From Enoplolaimus lenunculus (lineage: Eukaryota > Nematoda > Enoplea > Enoplida > Thoracostomopsidae), in NCBI GenBank assembly GCA_030248215.1, contig JASANG010004025.1, positions 62,001 to 126,000 of the forward strand: 64,000 nt of DNA, read 5' to 3'. Each line of letters begins with the position of its first letter. The stretch's first letter is position 1. The notes under the pieces were generated by a model, which was given only the letters and a program-made list of their open reading frames with translations, searched no databases and had not been told where the DNA came from. Shown here piece by piece: positions 12,050-23,900 of this stretch. Position numbers and translations under genes: made by a program.

Positions 12050-13030
12050 GTTTGCAAACAATTTATTCAAATTCCTCGCACCTAAAAACCCTTTAGTGCT
12101 GAAATTCGATTGCTTGCAACCCTAATAATTAGTGAAACGTTGTAAAAAACGCCTAATTTAGGATTATCAATTGCGCTTATATGCAAATTATCTATTAGCT
12201 AACTACTTAATTATCCGTTTTAAAGGTTTGTAAACAATTTATTCAGATTCATCGCAGCAAAAAAGCCTTCAGTAACCCTAATAATTATTGAAATAATTTA
12301 AAAAGTCCTAATTTTGCCTTGTCAATTAAGCTAATATGCAAATTAGCTATTAGCTAACAATTCAATTATCGATTTTGGAGGTTTGTAAACAATTTATTAA
12401 AATTTCTCGCACCTAAAAACCCTTTAGTGCTGAAATTTGATTGCTTTTAACCTTAATAATTAGTGAAATATTGTAAAAAGTGCTAATTTAGGTTTATAAA
12501 CTATGCTAATATGCAAATTATCTATTAGCTAACTACTCATTGTCGGATTTAGAGGTTTGTAAACAATTTATTCAGATTCACCGCAGCAAAAAGCCTTCAG
12601 TAACCCTAATAATTATTGAAATAATTTAAAAAGTGCTAGTTTTGTCTTGTCAATTAAGCTAGTATGCAAATTAGCTATTAGCTAACAATTCAATTATCGC
12701 TGCAGGTTTTTACCCAATTTATTAAAATTCCTTGCACCTAGAAAGCCTTTAGTGCTTTAATTAGATTGCTTTTTAACCCAAATAATTAGTGAAATATTGT
12801 AAAAAGTCCTAATTTAGGCTTATAAACTATGCTAATATGTAAATTATCAATTAGCTAACTACTCAATTATCTGTTTTGGAGGTTTGTAAACAGTTTATGC
12901 ATATTCCTCGCACCCAGAAACCTTTAATGCTTAAATTAGATTGCGTGTAACTGTAATAATTAGTGAAATAATGTAGAAAGTCCTAATTTAGGCTTAATTA
13001 ATTATGCAAATTAGCCTGTAGCTAATAAAC
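12050..13030. repeat. Dimeric satellite array (alternating ~175 and ~153 bp units)
   Basis: GGTTTGTAAACAATTTATT-like unit starts occur at about 12050, 12224, 12379, 12552, 12704 and 12880. Units alternate between a long type (CTCGCACCTAAAAACCCTTT, AGTGCTGAAATT) and a short type (CGCAGCAAAAAGCCTTCAGT). All contain TTAGCTAACnA and CTAATTTAGGnTTA words. A lone long-type unit sits in an XPO1 intron at 24500-24740. Confidence 0.85.
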
Positions 13031-13123
13031 GACTTAAAATTTTAAAACCCCAATGCGAGGTTAGCACCTTAGCATTCTGACCAATTGGCACCGCAGATAA
13101 ATCACAATCAATCGCGTTCAAGT

Positions 13124-13550
13124 GTTAGGGTTTTGCTATACTTTACTGTGCCCAACGCCGCCGGGCGCCATCACACGCCGCCACTCGCCGCTATACGTTG
13201 CTAACAAAAATATAGGCAAAATATATTTAATGGCGTGCGAAAATGTTTAATAACCAAATTTTCTGTAAATTTCAGGGAGTTAATTTTAACTCAGAATGAG
13301 TTGAATCACTCAGACTGAGTTAGGACTATCAGAACTCAGAATTTTGAGTTGATTCAATTCGTTCTGAGTTAATTAATCAACTCACCCAGAGTCAACTCAA
13401 CTCATAGTGAGTTAAATTTTGCTGTTATTAACTCAAAAATAACCAATTCGCCAGTTGAATTAATTAATCAACTCATTGGAATTTACAGTGTGGTGTCGCG
13501 TTCCGGGACGTGGCGGCGCGCGGCAGCGTTCAGTGAGTATAGCGTAATCC
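13124..13550. mobile_element. GCTATACTT-type MITE disrupted by a CACTGTAAATT MITE
   Basis: The left part (TTAGGGTTTTGCTATACTTT, then GCCGCCGGGCGCCATC) and right part (GACGTGGCGGCGCG, TGAGTATAGCG) flank a GAGTTGA-rich MITE at about 13262-13490. The host resembles the element at 7498-7986 with a shifted GC-rich motif. Confidence 0.55.
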
Positions 13551-13962
13551 TTACAATGAGTATCATGATCGTATAGTCACTTAACAAAAACTGTACGATA
13601 TGAAAAAATGTCCACTTTAAATATCAGAACCATTAACTTTTACACCACCCAAACCCGTGACCCGTACGTTTATAAAACAATGTTTATTGCAATTTACTCA
13701 AAAATTTCTAGCTCCACTGAGGCTAAAACACGAATCCACGATAATTCGTCGTCCAACAACTTGTCACACAACAGTGTCCTAAATCTAATTGGTCAATTGA
13801 AAATTCTGAATTAACTGAACTCTTTCTGGGTTCATGTCACCCGGAATTAAATCAAGTCAGAGCGAGTTAATGTTTACTGTTATTAACTCAGGAATAACCA
13901 ATTCTCTTAATGATTTCATTAATCACTTCGCGAGTATTTAATCCCAACTTCATTTCACGTCC

Positions 13963-15212
13963 GGTGTCATAGTTTAATTTTACCCCCGTAGCGATTCCCC
14001 CCGGAAAAATTACTAGCTTTCCCCCGGAAAAATTATATCAAACCTTGTTTTAGTCATAGCTTGACGTTTCCCCACAGGGATCTTGCCCGACCCCCCTCAG
14101 GAAAGATAATTAGCTTATGAGTTTCTTCCTGCCTGCAATTTTTCATACTCAGCTCCTCAGTTTCAGTTAACTTTTTCAAACCAACTGACTGACGACATGG
14201 TTAATTATCCGAAAACGCGTGGATTATCTGAAAACAGGGGTTGATTATTCAACCACAATATGGCCTTGGTTTACTCTAAGAGTAAGGTTACAGAGTTGAA
14301 ACGGAAGCTAAGCCCAAAAGTGCAGCGTCCTTAACTTTTAAACAAATGACGTTACTCTACACAACAAAAGGCAAGGTTCGTGAGTTGTCTATAATACGTC
14401 CCCAACATCTAAAGGCTCATGGAAGCTTTCCATGACGGTAGAGGTCACATAGGCAAAGAGCGCACCGGTAGCGCCACAACAGAAAGATATTTTTGGGACG
14501 ATGTGGACAGCAACATTTGGAATTATGTTAAATCATATCTGAAGTGCCAACAGGTCAATCCCGGTATGGATTCAGCATAGCGAAAACACAGCTGCATCGT
14601 ATTGCAGTCAAGCCCCGTGGCATCATATCGAAATAGGCTTGGCGACAATGAACCTAAAATAACCTTTTGCCAAGCCTGAATAAAAATGAAACTGAACTGG
14701 AAATTTATGCCAATTTTTTACTTTCTAAAATATTTTGACAACAACTTTGTAGTAAGCAGTTTGCAGCACTGTCACAAGTGCCCTAAGCCTAGTAAAACAT
14801 GGAAAAATTGAAACCTAAAAACTTGGATTTTTACGTTCGACATTTCGTATTTTTCAATAAAATTTTACTTATACTCAAAGTTTATTGTTTTTCGATGTTT
14901 TAAACCAAACATTTTTGCACAGTGATTAATAGAACAAGATGAAAGCAATTTAATTTTTACCGGAAAACGCCAAACTAGTATTAATTCTTAAGGGGGGGTG
15001 GCAAAATCCCTATGGGAGAAAATTAAACCATCATAGCCAGTTGAATTCCTCCGGAGAAAAATGCCAAGCTAGTACGAGGTGCGAAATACCTATGGGGAAA
15101 CCTCAAACTAAAACAAGCTTTAGTGTAATTTTTATGGGTTGAATATGCCAAGCTAGCAATTTTTCCAAGGGGGCCAAATCCCAATTGGGAAAAATTTAAC
15201 TATCAACACCCC
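13963..15212. mobile_element. Foldback element with long inverted arms enclosing integrase relic
   Basis: The left arm (about 13963-14105) and the reverse complement of the right arm (about 14985-15212) share a common order of blocks: GGTGT, TAGTTTAATTTT-like, a GATTC/GATTTGG block, CCCCCnnGGAAAAATT, CTAGCTT, CTTGTTTTAGT, GTTTCCCCA and AGGGAT. Arms are ~150-220 bp with many small indels. The interior holds the integrase-like relic and otherwise unrecognised AT-rich sequence. No clear target duplication was found. Confidence 0.5.
14331..14580 (+). pseudogene. Integrase H2C2-like relic (Ty3/Gypsy or Ginger type)
   Basis: Two adjacent frames together resemble the zinc-binding N-terminal domain of retroviral-type integrases. 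The first reads LLYTTKGKVRELSIIRPQ. After a frame change the second reads AFHDGRGHIGKERT, then ERYFWDDVDSNIWNYVKSY and LKCQQ. The H-x4-H pair and the T/F-W and CQ landmarks are present. The first cysteine of the C-x2-C pair is replaced by tyrosine, and the frame ends at TAG (14578-14580). It is therefore a decayed fragment. It lies inside an inverted-repeat element (13963-15212), which suggests either a Ginger-like DNA transposon or a nested Gypsy fragment. Confidence 0.55.
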
Positions 15213-15616
15213 CTTCGGTCTGGCTTCGGTTGTTTCCACCTCCGGCCCTGCAAAAACCAAAACCACGTTTTTCCAATATGTATCCAGCAGCCGGAGAAAA
15301 ATCGAACCATGGCTCCTAAAGTTCGTTTGTGACTTAATACTGGCAACTCTGTAACATTCAATTTTGTGATATCTCAAAAACAAACCTTTAAAAACCAATT
15401 TCGGTCTAGGTACATCCGGCTCCGGTAGAATTGTTGTCAGAAATCCCGGTAGTGAAATTTGTTTTAGTTTGTGAATTTCTTGAAAACAATTTATAAACAA
15501 TTCTTTCTAGCAAATTCAAATGTTTATTATCAACTCTTGTTTTACCTCGGACTCTGGTAAAATTAACTGCCCGCATCCTCCAACCACACCTTATTTATCC
15601 AGATATTAAACTTCGC

Positions 15617-15775
15617 GGCCAATGTAAAGAACAGAGGCGGAACAGTATTATAAGCATATGCCTAAGCCTATGAATGAGTTTATTCCTAAGAGTATGCCCA
15701 AGCAATAAAATTAGTCTAAAGCGTGTCTAGTTCAAAAGAAAAACGTTCCGCCCCTGATTATTACACGGGCCAACT
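15617..15775. mobile_element. TAAGCC element copy
   Basis: Left GGCCAATGTAAAGAACAGAG, reduced TAAGCC array, right ACGTTCCGCCCCTGATTATT then ACACGGGCC. Confidence 0.65.
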
Positions 15776-18770
15776 TCGCAAATTAATTTCACCTACATCA
15801 AAATTTGTGAAACTCAATCTCCACTATTGGCACATCCTACTGCACATTCAGATTAAAATGTTTTACATGTATTTTTTATTTGCTTTTATAATCGCAGAAG
15901 CGTAACATGGCTCAACACAGCAAACTAACTCATAACATACACGTCTATACAAACTTGGCTAACCCCACCAACGTAAAAACGCCGCTCTAATACGCAGTGC
16001 ATAAGCACCTGCATCTACAACCATGCAAATAGAAGCAAGAACATCCAAGCAGGCTCTAAATAACGAAAGGCGTACAAATTTACTGTCAAAGGAATCAAAA
16101 CACCAGTAGTATGCGTTACAATTAAAAACAACTCTATGTTCAGATAATTTTTAAATAACGATCCAATCATTGTATGAACTGTGCGAAGATCCACAATCAT
16201 TGTATTATCTGTGCGAATTATATATTTCAGTGTTTTCAGCCATAATGAAATGCGAACACCTGCAACCTATATTGCTCACTTAATAAATTGCGTTTAATAT
16301 AATTTTTTATTGAGTTTGATATTTTAAAGTAAAATAGCATAGATCCATTGAGAACAGAAAAACCCAAAACCAACAACAAAACTATTTGTTTACTACATAC
16401 ATACATATATACTGTGGTGAACCGAATTAGAGGTGGGAGGTAATAAGTCTGGAGATCGTAATTTGGGCCTGAATCAACAAGTTTATTCTTTAATTAGAGT
16501 TTGCAAATGGATAGGATACAAAGTTATTAAGTCAATAAACGTCAATACCTTAATTAGATCGCATAAATGCTTTCTGGCCATACGTAAATTTAGTACAGAA
16601 TTTGTTTTCTTATTCAAATTATTATTGTGCCTATATTCATAGCAGCACAAATCTTATAAGTATATTTCTAAAGTAAACAACTTGAGGCGTAGAAAAGGGT
16701 TATCACAAATTAAAGGTTTGCGAACAAAAGCAAGAGCTGGATTGAAAAATAAGTAACAGTCCGGATGCGGGTAGCGACAGGAGTACCCTCGGGAGAGGCG
16801 AAATAAATATCAGCCTCCGTCCTCTTAATCGGGTCACTACAGTATACAAAGATTAAACATATCAGGGATGGTGGCTTGGTAATTTCAAGAAATAAACCAT
16901 CAATATGACCAATGCTAATAATAGGGGTCTGCCCACTTAGAGACAATGATACTTACATACTGAAAGCCTTCGGCTTAGTTGGAAGGCATGTATAATTAGC
17001 ATCGATCGTCAAAGTAATAATTTAATTTTCGACTCTCAAAACCGAAATATTCTAGACTATATTGGGCCAAAACTGTCCCACACATATACTTATGAGTCTT
17101 TTCATTTATTTTTGAACACAAACATACTTCCTTCAATTTGCATCAGTACGTATTAATCCAACAGTCCAAAAACCCAATCAGGACCACAAGACTTTTGCCA
17201 ACGCCCTGATAATCATACGTTGATCAAATTTAAGCCAACACACAAACAGCAAACCCAAAACACCCAGAAAACAGATATATACCGCACGCACGTCATTCAA
17301 AAAACAGCAAAAATGATAAAAAGAAAGCATGCCAATTTAAGCTGAACTCAAACATTTATTTTAAAATCACTCCCATCGTTGTAAACAAGTGTAAGCGTTA
17401 CTATATATATTTCCTGCCCAGTTGTGATTTATCAACACTTCATTTTACAAGTTAACTCACTGGTTCCAGTTTTTTTGCAGATGTTCTGAAATATGTTGAC
17501 ATTTAAAGGTTTCTCAGTCCACGGATGTGGTTACTCAGACGACAGCCGAAAATTTGCCCAAAACCCAGGACTTGTTCGAAAGTTTTCGCCAGCCGCAACA
17601 AATAAGAACTCGATTGTTCAACACATAAAAAGAGAAACAGAAGAACGCAAGAAAATACACACAGAAAACACGCGAAAACCAACATATACCATATGAAAAA
17701 CCTTTTTATACCATCAATAAAGTGCGTATCATACATCATATGGCATAGTTATTGTTTGATTTTTCAAGCATTTAAAAATTATTATATACTTGAATGAAAA
17801 CAATTCTTTAATTGACGAGTGTGTCCGGATATTCAGCTTCGAGTTCTACTGCTACATTTATATCAACTTGCAATTATGACAGAAACACAAAACTTGGTTC
17901 AAAGGTCACTTGTAGATAAGCTACACGTCGGGGATGTTGTGACGCCAGTCGAACCTTGTTTACTTCACAACACTAATCTTAAGGAAGCGAAATGTTCGCA
18001 TGACGTTATATAAACTATTGCAGTAGTGTGAGCAAAAACGCCCTACCTCATGCGCAATCTTTCGCTCTATGTGCGAGTAAATTGCTTACTCACATTACCA
18101 CTGTTCTTGTAAAAAAACTACAACTCATACCGTCAACTAACGTCAAGGCTACTATATACAGTTACAAAGTTCTGAGGGTAAACTGCACTAGAGCTCAAAA
18201 CCTACAGCGAGAATGGATAAGAGGACAAAACTGTAACGTTGGGAGATTGTCCATGAGATCCAAACATGCCGTCCTAAGCTATCACATCACCCAAACAATT
18301 ATATATACACATTAAAGCATCAAAGACATACAAACAAAACAACGCATCAACAATGAATCTATAAACATAGTAAGAGCAATTATAAACAAATCATTTACTT
18401 GTATTAGCAAACACAGACATATGAGCAAGTATGCAAGAAATTGCATACATTTACACACAATTGGAAGCCGATCATCAAATATGATGTATTATGAACACTG
18501 TTTAAGTTTAAGATCCAAACAAAACCAGTAAAAGAATGCATAATCGTACACATGAAGTATTTACGATCAAAAACGGACAAATTCCTACTTTGATTCTTAC
18601 CAAGTCTGGTTTGCAAGCATCAATGAAACGATGAGTGACTTCCAACTCTGCCTTTTCACATAAGTAATCATGACAATAAAAGATATAAAGACAATACAAA
18701 ACGCATAAATGACAATTTGTATCATCAGCACAAAACACAAGTTATATATACGGATTAGAGTTACCCGTGG
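15776..18770. other. Mostly unannotated AT-rich stretch
   Basis: Apart from the TA-flanked MITE at 16412-16842, no gene or known repeat is identified. Plus-strand frames at 17493-17696 and 17819-18013 have mixed composition but no recognised domain and no convincing splice partners. Confidence 0.4.
16412..16842. mobile_element. TA-flanked MITE, CTGTAGTGACCC family, copy 2
   Basis: Left end CTGTGGTGAACCGAATTA, right end TTAATCGGGTCACTACAG, TA on both sides. Right interior GAGTACCCTCGGGAGAGGCG and AAATAAATATCAG match the nested copy at 7644-7970 in reverse orientation. Longer than that copy because of an AT-rich middle. Confidence 0.7.
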
Positions 18771-18831
18771 GCCAGTAATTTTACCGGGGCCGGGCCGGGA
18801 TCCAAGGTCCCGGTAGCGGGACCGGTACCAA

Positions 18832-19245
18832 CCAGGGTGCGATCGGATATTAATTTACCGGATACGGATATAGAATTGTTTACCGAAACAGGAATTGGAC
18901 ACCGGATACTGTATGTATTAAAATAATTTATTTTTTCGACGTATCTTTAGCGTGTTCAAGGTTTTCGTCGGTCGTAAAATGCATAATTACTGCTGATGAA
19001 CTGAAAATATTTAATGCAAAAATACGTTTAACTCTCGCTCGCTTATAAACTTAAAAGTAGCTGAAAATGTGTCGAAACTGGAAACTTCAAAATTCTTGAC
19101 TGTTAATGGCGCTCACTTGTAAAAAGTAATTTTATGATATTCGGCAACCACAACCGTGAATATCCGGTATCAGGTAGTTTTATACCGTACACGGGTATCA
19201 GTTTTTGGCGGATATTACACGGAACCGGAAAACTGGCCCCTGTTA
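18832..19245. mobile_element. hAT-like element with GGATACGGATA motifs, inside a CCGGG-rich element
   Basis: Starts CCAGGGTGCGATCGGATATT and carries ACCGGATACGGATA motifs; the right part has GGATATTACACGGAACCGG. It is bracketed by GCCGGGCCGGGA and GGCCCCGG sequences at 18780-18830 and 19240-19285, which look like the two halves of another element with GGCCCCGG-type subterminal motifs, so the arrangement is probably nested. Confidence 0.5.
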
Positions 19246-20662
19246 GGCCCCGGTAAATAACGTGCTGGCCCCGGGACACCTAATAGTAATACGTACTTAA
19301 AAACAACGCCGAATTTATCAGACACCACGACAAGGCCTACGATCCTGTATTGAAATTGACAAATTGAATCAAACAAGTGTTCACAATTAAAGAAGCGTAT
19401 ATAAGTTGAATTCCAAAAGTTCATACGTTGCTATATAAAGGGATGGGAGTGACGGTCTGTCTCGGCATTTGGCATGTTTCAGTCTTGGTCTTGGTTTTTT
19501 TTGAGTCTCGGTGGTTTGGGACCGAGACCTGTAGTCGATGATTCAGCAAATGCATGGCTGTATTGTTGAAGAAGAGATGCCTGATGATTGATGAATCAAA
19601 TTTCGCTGAATTAAAAAATTTCTCAAGTTTTAGGTTAAAACACTCCACAACATAAACTAAAAAACTTCGCGACTTTAAATGGCCCTCAAATACTGCTAAC
19701 AACAAGAGCCCACTTGGCGTCTGTAAACACGTCACGGGAAAACACACATAAATCAAAACCAATCGGCAACAAATAAACACAAACACAGATACACAAGCAA
19801 AACAATAATAACGTATATACGTGTATACGCAACTACGTAAGATATATTCAGTACTAATCAATATTTCAACATCATACATACAACGCAAAGCAAACAAAAA
19901 ACACACACTGGTTTGGTACGCATACATATTGTGGTTTTCAGTCATAAACCAATAATTTTCGACCCATGCTCCAATTTACGTCCGGGTCCAGCTAAAAATA
20001 GATCATATTTGCAGTCCACTAATCGGCTATATTACGTATATTCTCGGCCAACATTCCATTTCAGGCATAAATTCCGCATCGTTTCACAGCATCACACAAG
20101 TGTTCGCGTTTAAACTATTCCGCAACAGGCACAAAAGTATGGGCTCAGTGATTTCCGGGTTTGAGAAATAAGAAACAAAATCAAAATAGCTACCTCCACA
20201 CTGGGTATAAAATATCAAATAATAACGAAGAGGTTTTTTCAAAACAGTTTCCGTCTCCTACAATACGTAATAATATTAATTGCCAAAAATTCTCGTCATT
20301 GCTCCTAAAACTAAACTGCGAAATCTTTTCGGTTTAAAGCGTTTGGGGGGAAAACTTCTCGGCCGCGTCTTGTGCGCTTATGCTGCACTGCACACATTAA
20401 TCCCAACCACGTACGCCAGCAAAGAAATCCGATATGTCCCGATCACCTCCGCCAGTGTTTTCTTAACACGCCACTCTGCGCGAAATCCGAAAACATTTAC
20501 CAAGTACGTATTTTTAAAAAACTTTCCATCTTTTTGCTTAAAAAGATAATGATCAAGTTTTACCATTGACAGACAGTCTTCATAGCACTTGCTAAACACA
20601 CAATATCACCTTTGAATCGTTTCAAATCAATCAAATTCACTTTCCGATTTCTAATTTTTAGC

Positions 20663-20668
20663 TTTATT
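20663..20668 (-). terminator. XPO1: Candidate XPO1 polyadenylation hexamer
   Basis: TTTATT on the plus strand is AATAAA on the coding strand, 18 bases past the stop codon. This is very close for a 3' UTR, and other AATAAA-like hexamers lie further downstream in this AT-rich sequence. The call is weak. Confidence 0.3.
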
Positions 20669-20686
20669 TTTTTCGCAATTCTACTC

Positions 20687-20941
20687 TCAATCGGTCATTT
20701 CATCCCCAGGAACCGAAGCGGATCCGGCTGCAGTTGTAATTGCTGGCCTGTAAGTCCCGTCAACAACTGCTGAACCAGCGGGTGCCGAGCCACTAGTGAC
20801 GCTGTTCACCGCGCACGAGTCGTGTGGATTTAATAGCCCTGGCACCATTTGCGCGTGTTTCATTTTGGCTGCTTGAATTTCTTGAATTTCGCGTTCACGT
20901 TCGTCCAAAAACAAATCCGACGTATCCTCACCGTGCGCTTC
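20687..20941 (-). other. XPO1: XPO1 last exon with extended C-terminal tail
   Basis: The final exon encodes the last 84 residues and the TGA stop at 20687-20689. It begins in the conserved [13 protein letters not shown] segment and the PGLLNPHD motif. It then continues for about 43 Ser/Ala/Gly/Thr-rich residues ending DEMTD, where human CRM1 has only eight. The acidic end is kept. In the family the C-terminal helix and acidic tail regulate NES-groove opening and Ran binding, so the longer linker may change autoinhibition (inference). Confidence 0.92.
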
Positions 20942-23900
20942 CTTGAAATAACATAATATTATTAGTAATAATAATATTGAACAGATTCCAAAAGAAACTA
21001 AATTTTACAAAGCAGGAATTAAAATTTTCACAGAACCACAAAGACAAGAACCGAAATCTAAAGCAATGTTCGTCACCGAACAAAACAGATTTACGCGTAC
21101 TTTAGCGGTTTCACCCTCGTTTTTATCAATCTTACAAAACCACGCATAATTTTCGTTAACCAACAGTTCATTATTTAATTTCAACGAAAAGAAAGAAATT
21201 CATCGGAAATAATTTTTCAAATATTAATTTTTTAATAAAACAGCTGGTTTTGTTTAGGAGGAATAGGTGCAGCAAAGAAAATCTACTGTTGTACACAAAC
21301 CTCAATATCAAGCCTCATATCGCACTGGCACACTAAACTCTTACCTTGATCTGAACTAGAAAATCACGTAAATGTTCTTTGAATTTTGGAACGTCGTTGT
21401 TAAAACTGAAAAAGCCTTTCACCGTCACTCGAATTTGTTCGCTAAAATACAAAAATGTAAAGATACAGCATAACAATAAAAAACAATAAAAGGCGTATAA
21501 CACTCAGTGTGCACACAATTTTACAGCGCCAACCAAAGCAAAAAATCTATAACCGGCTCCGATATTCTAGTTTAACAGGTATTTTAGGCTTAAAAATTAT
21601 CTGTCATCCAAGATGGGCCAGATGGTTTATCCAGAGAGCACAAAAGACACTCACTCTTTGAGATGCGGGAATGCCTTCTTCAACAAATTACCGACATATT
21701 CGTACAAGTATTCCATATTTGACAGTGTAGTTGTACCAGTAGGATCTAGCGAAACAGTGACTTTGCCCGTTTCCACCAATTGGAACATGTACGCAAGAAT
21801 AGTCGCGTAGTAATTGATTCCTTTAACAAAAAATCAAAAAATAATAGCTGGGTTTTTGTTTTGAAATTGTACTTAAGTACGACTTAGTACTTAAGTACGT
21901 TCCAAGTAATTACTGAACCATTTTGTCGTTTTTAAAAGCGTGATAAGTTAAGTAAAGACTTAAGTCGCTGAATAAATATAGTATATTACGGATTAACGAT
22001 CCCAGTACACAAATCTAAGCCTAACTGATTTGTAGACTCATTGAGCCTCCTTAATATAATTCGGCGTTTATTTGTTATTGCTCGAAAATTTAAGTATTTA
22101 CTTAAGTCGTGGACTTAAGCAATTGCTTAAGTATAACTTAAGTAAATACTTAAGTGAGATTTCAGAAACAACCATTATCCTTAAATTATAACACAAAATT
22201 CAACATCCAAGAGGTAAGTAGCATTAAATACTGGTTATAGGAAATATCTAAACTAAACTAACACACATTGCAAAATTGAATTCAACTTTATTGACCAACA
22301 CTAACAAAACAATGACTCTAATCTTTCACTAAACCAATGCCAGAATAGTAGCACAGCTCTCTTCAAGATCTATATATCATATACGAAGACATCCGTAGGT
22401 GGTGATCATCCTGTTGTAATAGAATTTCCACACAACGTACCAGAAGCGCTAAGCAAGTTTTTGACCATGCCGTATTAAATTCAACAAACATTTGGGATTG
22501 TTGCCTTCCATTCCCCGCCTACATATGTGCTACCGCCCACAAGCTTAGCTCGCCGCATTTCCCCTATTCTGTTGTCATTCCGCCAGTTATAAAAGAACAG
22601 TAAGAGAAAAGCACATACCAGCAACTTGTGCCTGGGACGAATCCGATACGACGGATAGAATGTGTTCTAAGATATTGATATAGAATGTTTTGTAGAAACT
22701 TTGAGCGGCGTCATCCGGCGTTCGCGTTGCAACGTTTTGAAGCAACTTGTGTAAAATTTCCAACCCTGGAAACACAGACGCTATACTTTATAAAAATAGT
22801 CTTTCTTCCGGTGCCGTCCAGGGCATCACCGTTCGGTATAGTACGCTAACTGTTCGAATAGGACATCGCACGGCGATGGACGGTGACACACGATACGCAT
22901 AGCTTCAGCCTTAGGGTGCGACTATACTTGCGCGGCGCCATACGTCGCCTGCGATTCACATCTGAAGCCCACGGTTACGGATGACATTAAAGATTTTTTC
23001 AAAACTATACCACCGCCTAAAAACCATAACGCAGTCGAAGTACCACCGCATAGCAAAGCGTTTCGCTGGTGAACGTACGTACTTTGCAGCTCAGGCTGTA
23101 AAGTGATCATACATAAGACCAAAACAAATTTAAAGTGTTACAATATATTATAATCAAAAGTGTGCAGCATAAAAATTTCGCCATCCATTTTTAATTCATT
23201 CAAATGAGTGGTACAAGTAGCAACAGACTTACCTATTTCAGCAACATTTCGCATGCTGTGTTTGAACGCCCAAATAATTGCATCGAGTACTAGCTTAAAC
23301 TGTGCCGGTTCGAGTGACAAGAACGCTGAAAAAAATATTTAAAATGTGAAACTTTCTAAAATCACACAAAATTTGTATAAACTAATGTGATGCGCTTTTT
23401 GACCGGCAAACGGTTACTTTAGTTTAAACTCGTACACTATTTTTTGAACTAAGGCCTGCTTTCAACAGTAACGTTTCCCCCATGTATATTTTATGTCTCA
23501 TCTCTAATTTCAAACTAGAGTTCGAATCCCAAGGCATTCAGCTGGGAGGTGTTTATTTAACACTCAACTATAAGATAGTGACGGTCAAGACAGGGGTAGG
23601 GTGTCTATCATTATACGGAGTGAAGACAGTAAAGACTAAAATCATGCATACTACTTACACTCAAAGCAGTGATCGTTAATCGTTTGCAACAACAAAAAGA
23701 AATTTGTCCTGTGTTCCGGAAACTCTTCAAAATTCTGAAATAATCAAATATAGGAGACCTACATTAATTTGTTATAGTTGTGAAACACTACCGTAATATA
23801 AGCTAAACTTTACGTTATTGGTATTTCATTGGAATACATTACGTTTTTGGCTTAACCCGCTCGCGTCCAGCTTATAGAACTAGCTTCTAACATAACAAAT

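Noticed and set aside
15153-15500. 115-codon minus frame
   Set aside because: Overlaps the right arm of the foldback element, no domain.
19421-19945. Longest open frame in the window (174 codons, minus)
   Set aside because: Cys/Tyr/Val-rich translation of AT-rich repeat sequence (CTCGGT-type element at one end), no domain, no splice partners.
20280-20549. 89-codon plus frame just beyond the XPO1 3' end
   Set aside because: Basic, no domain recognised, no splice support; cannot be distinguished from chance.
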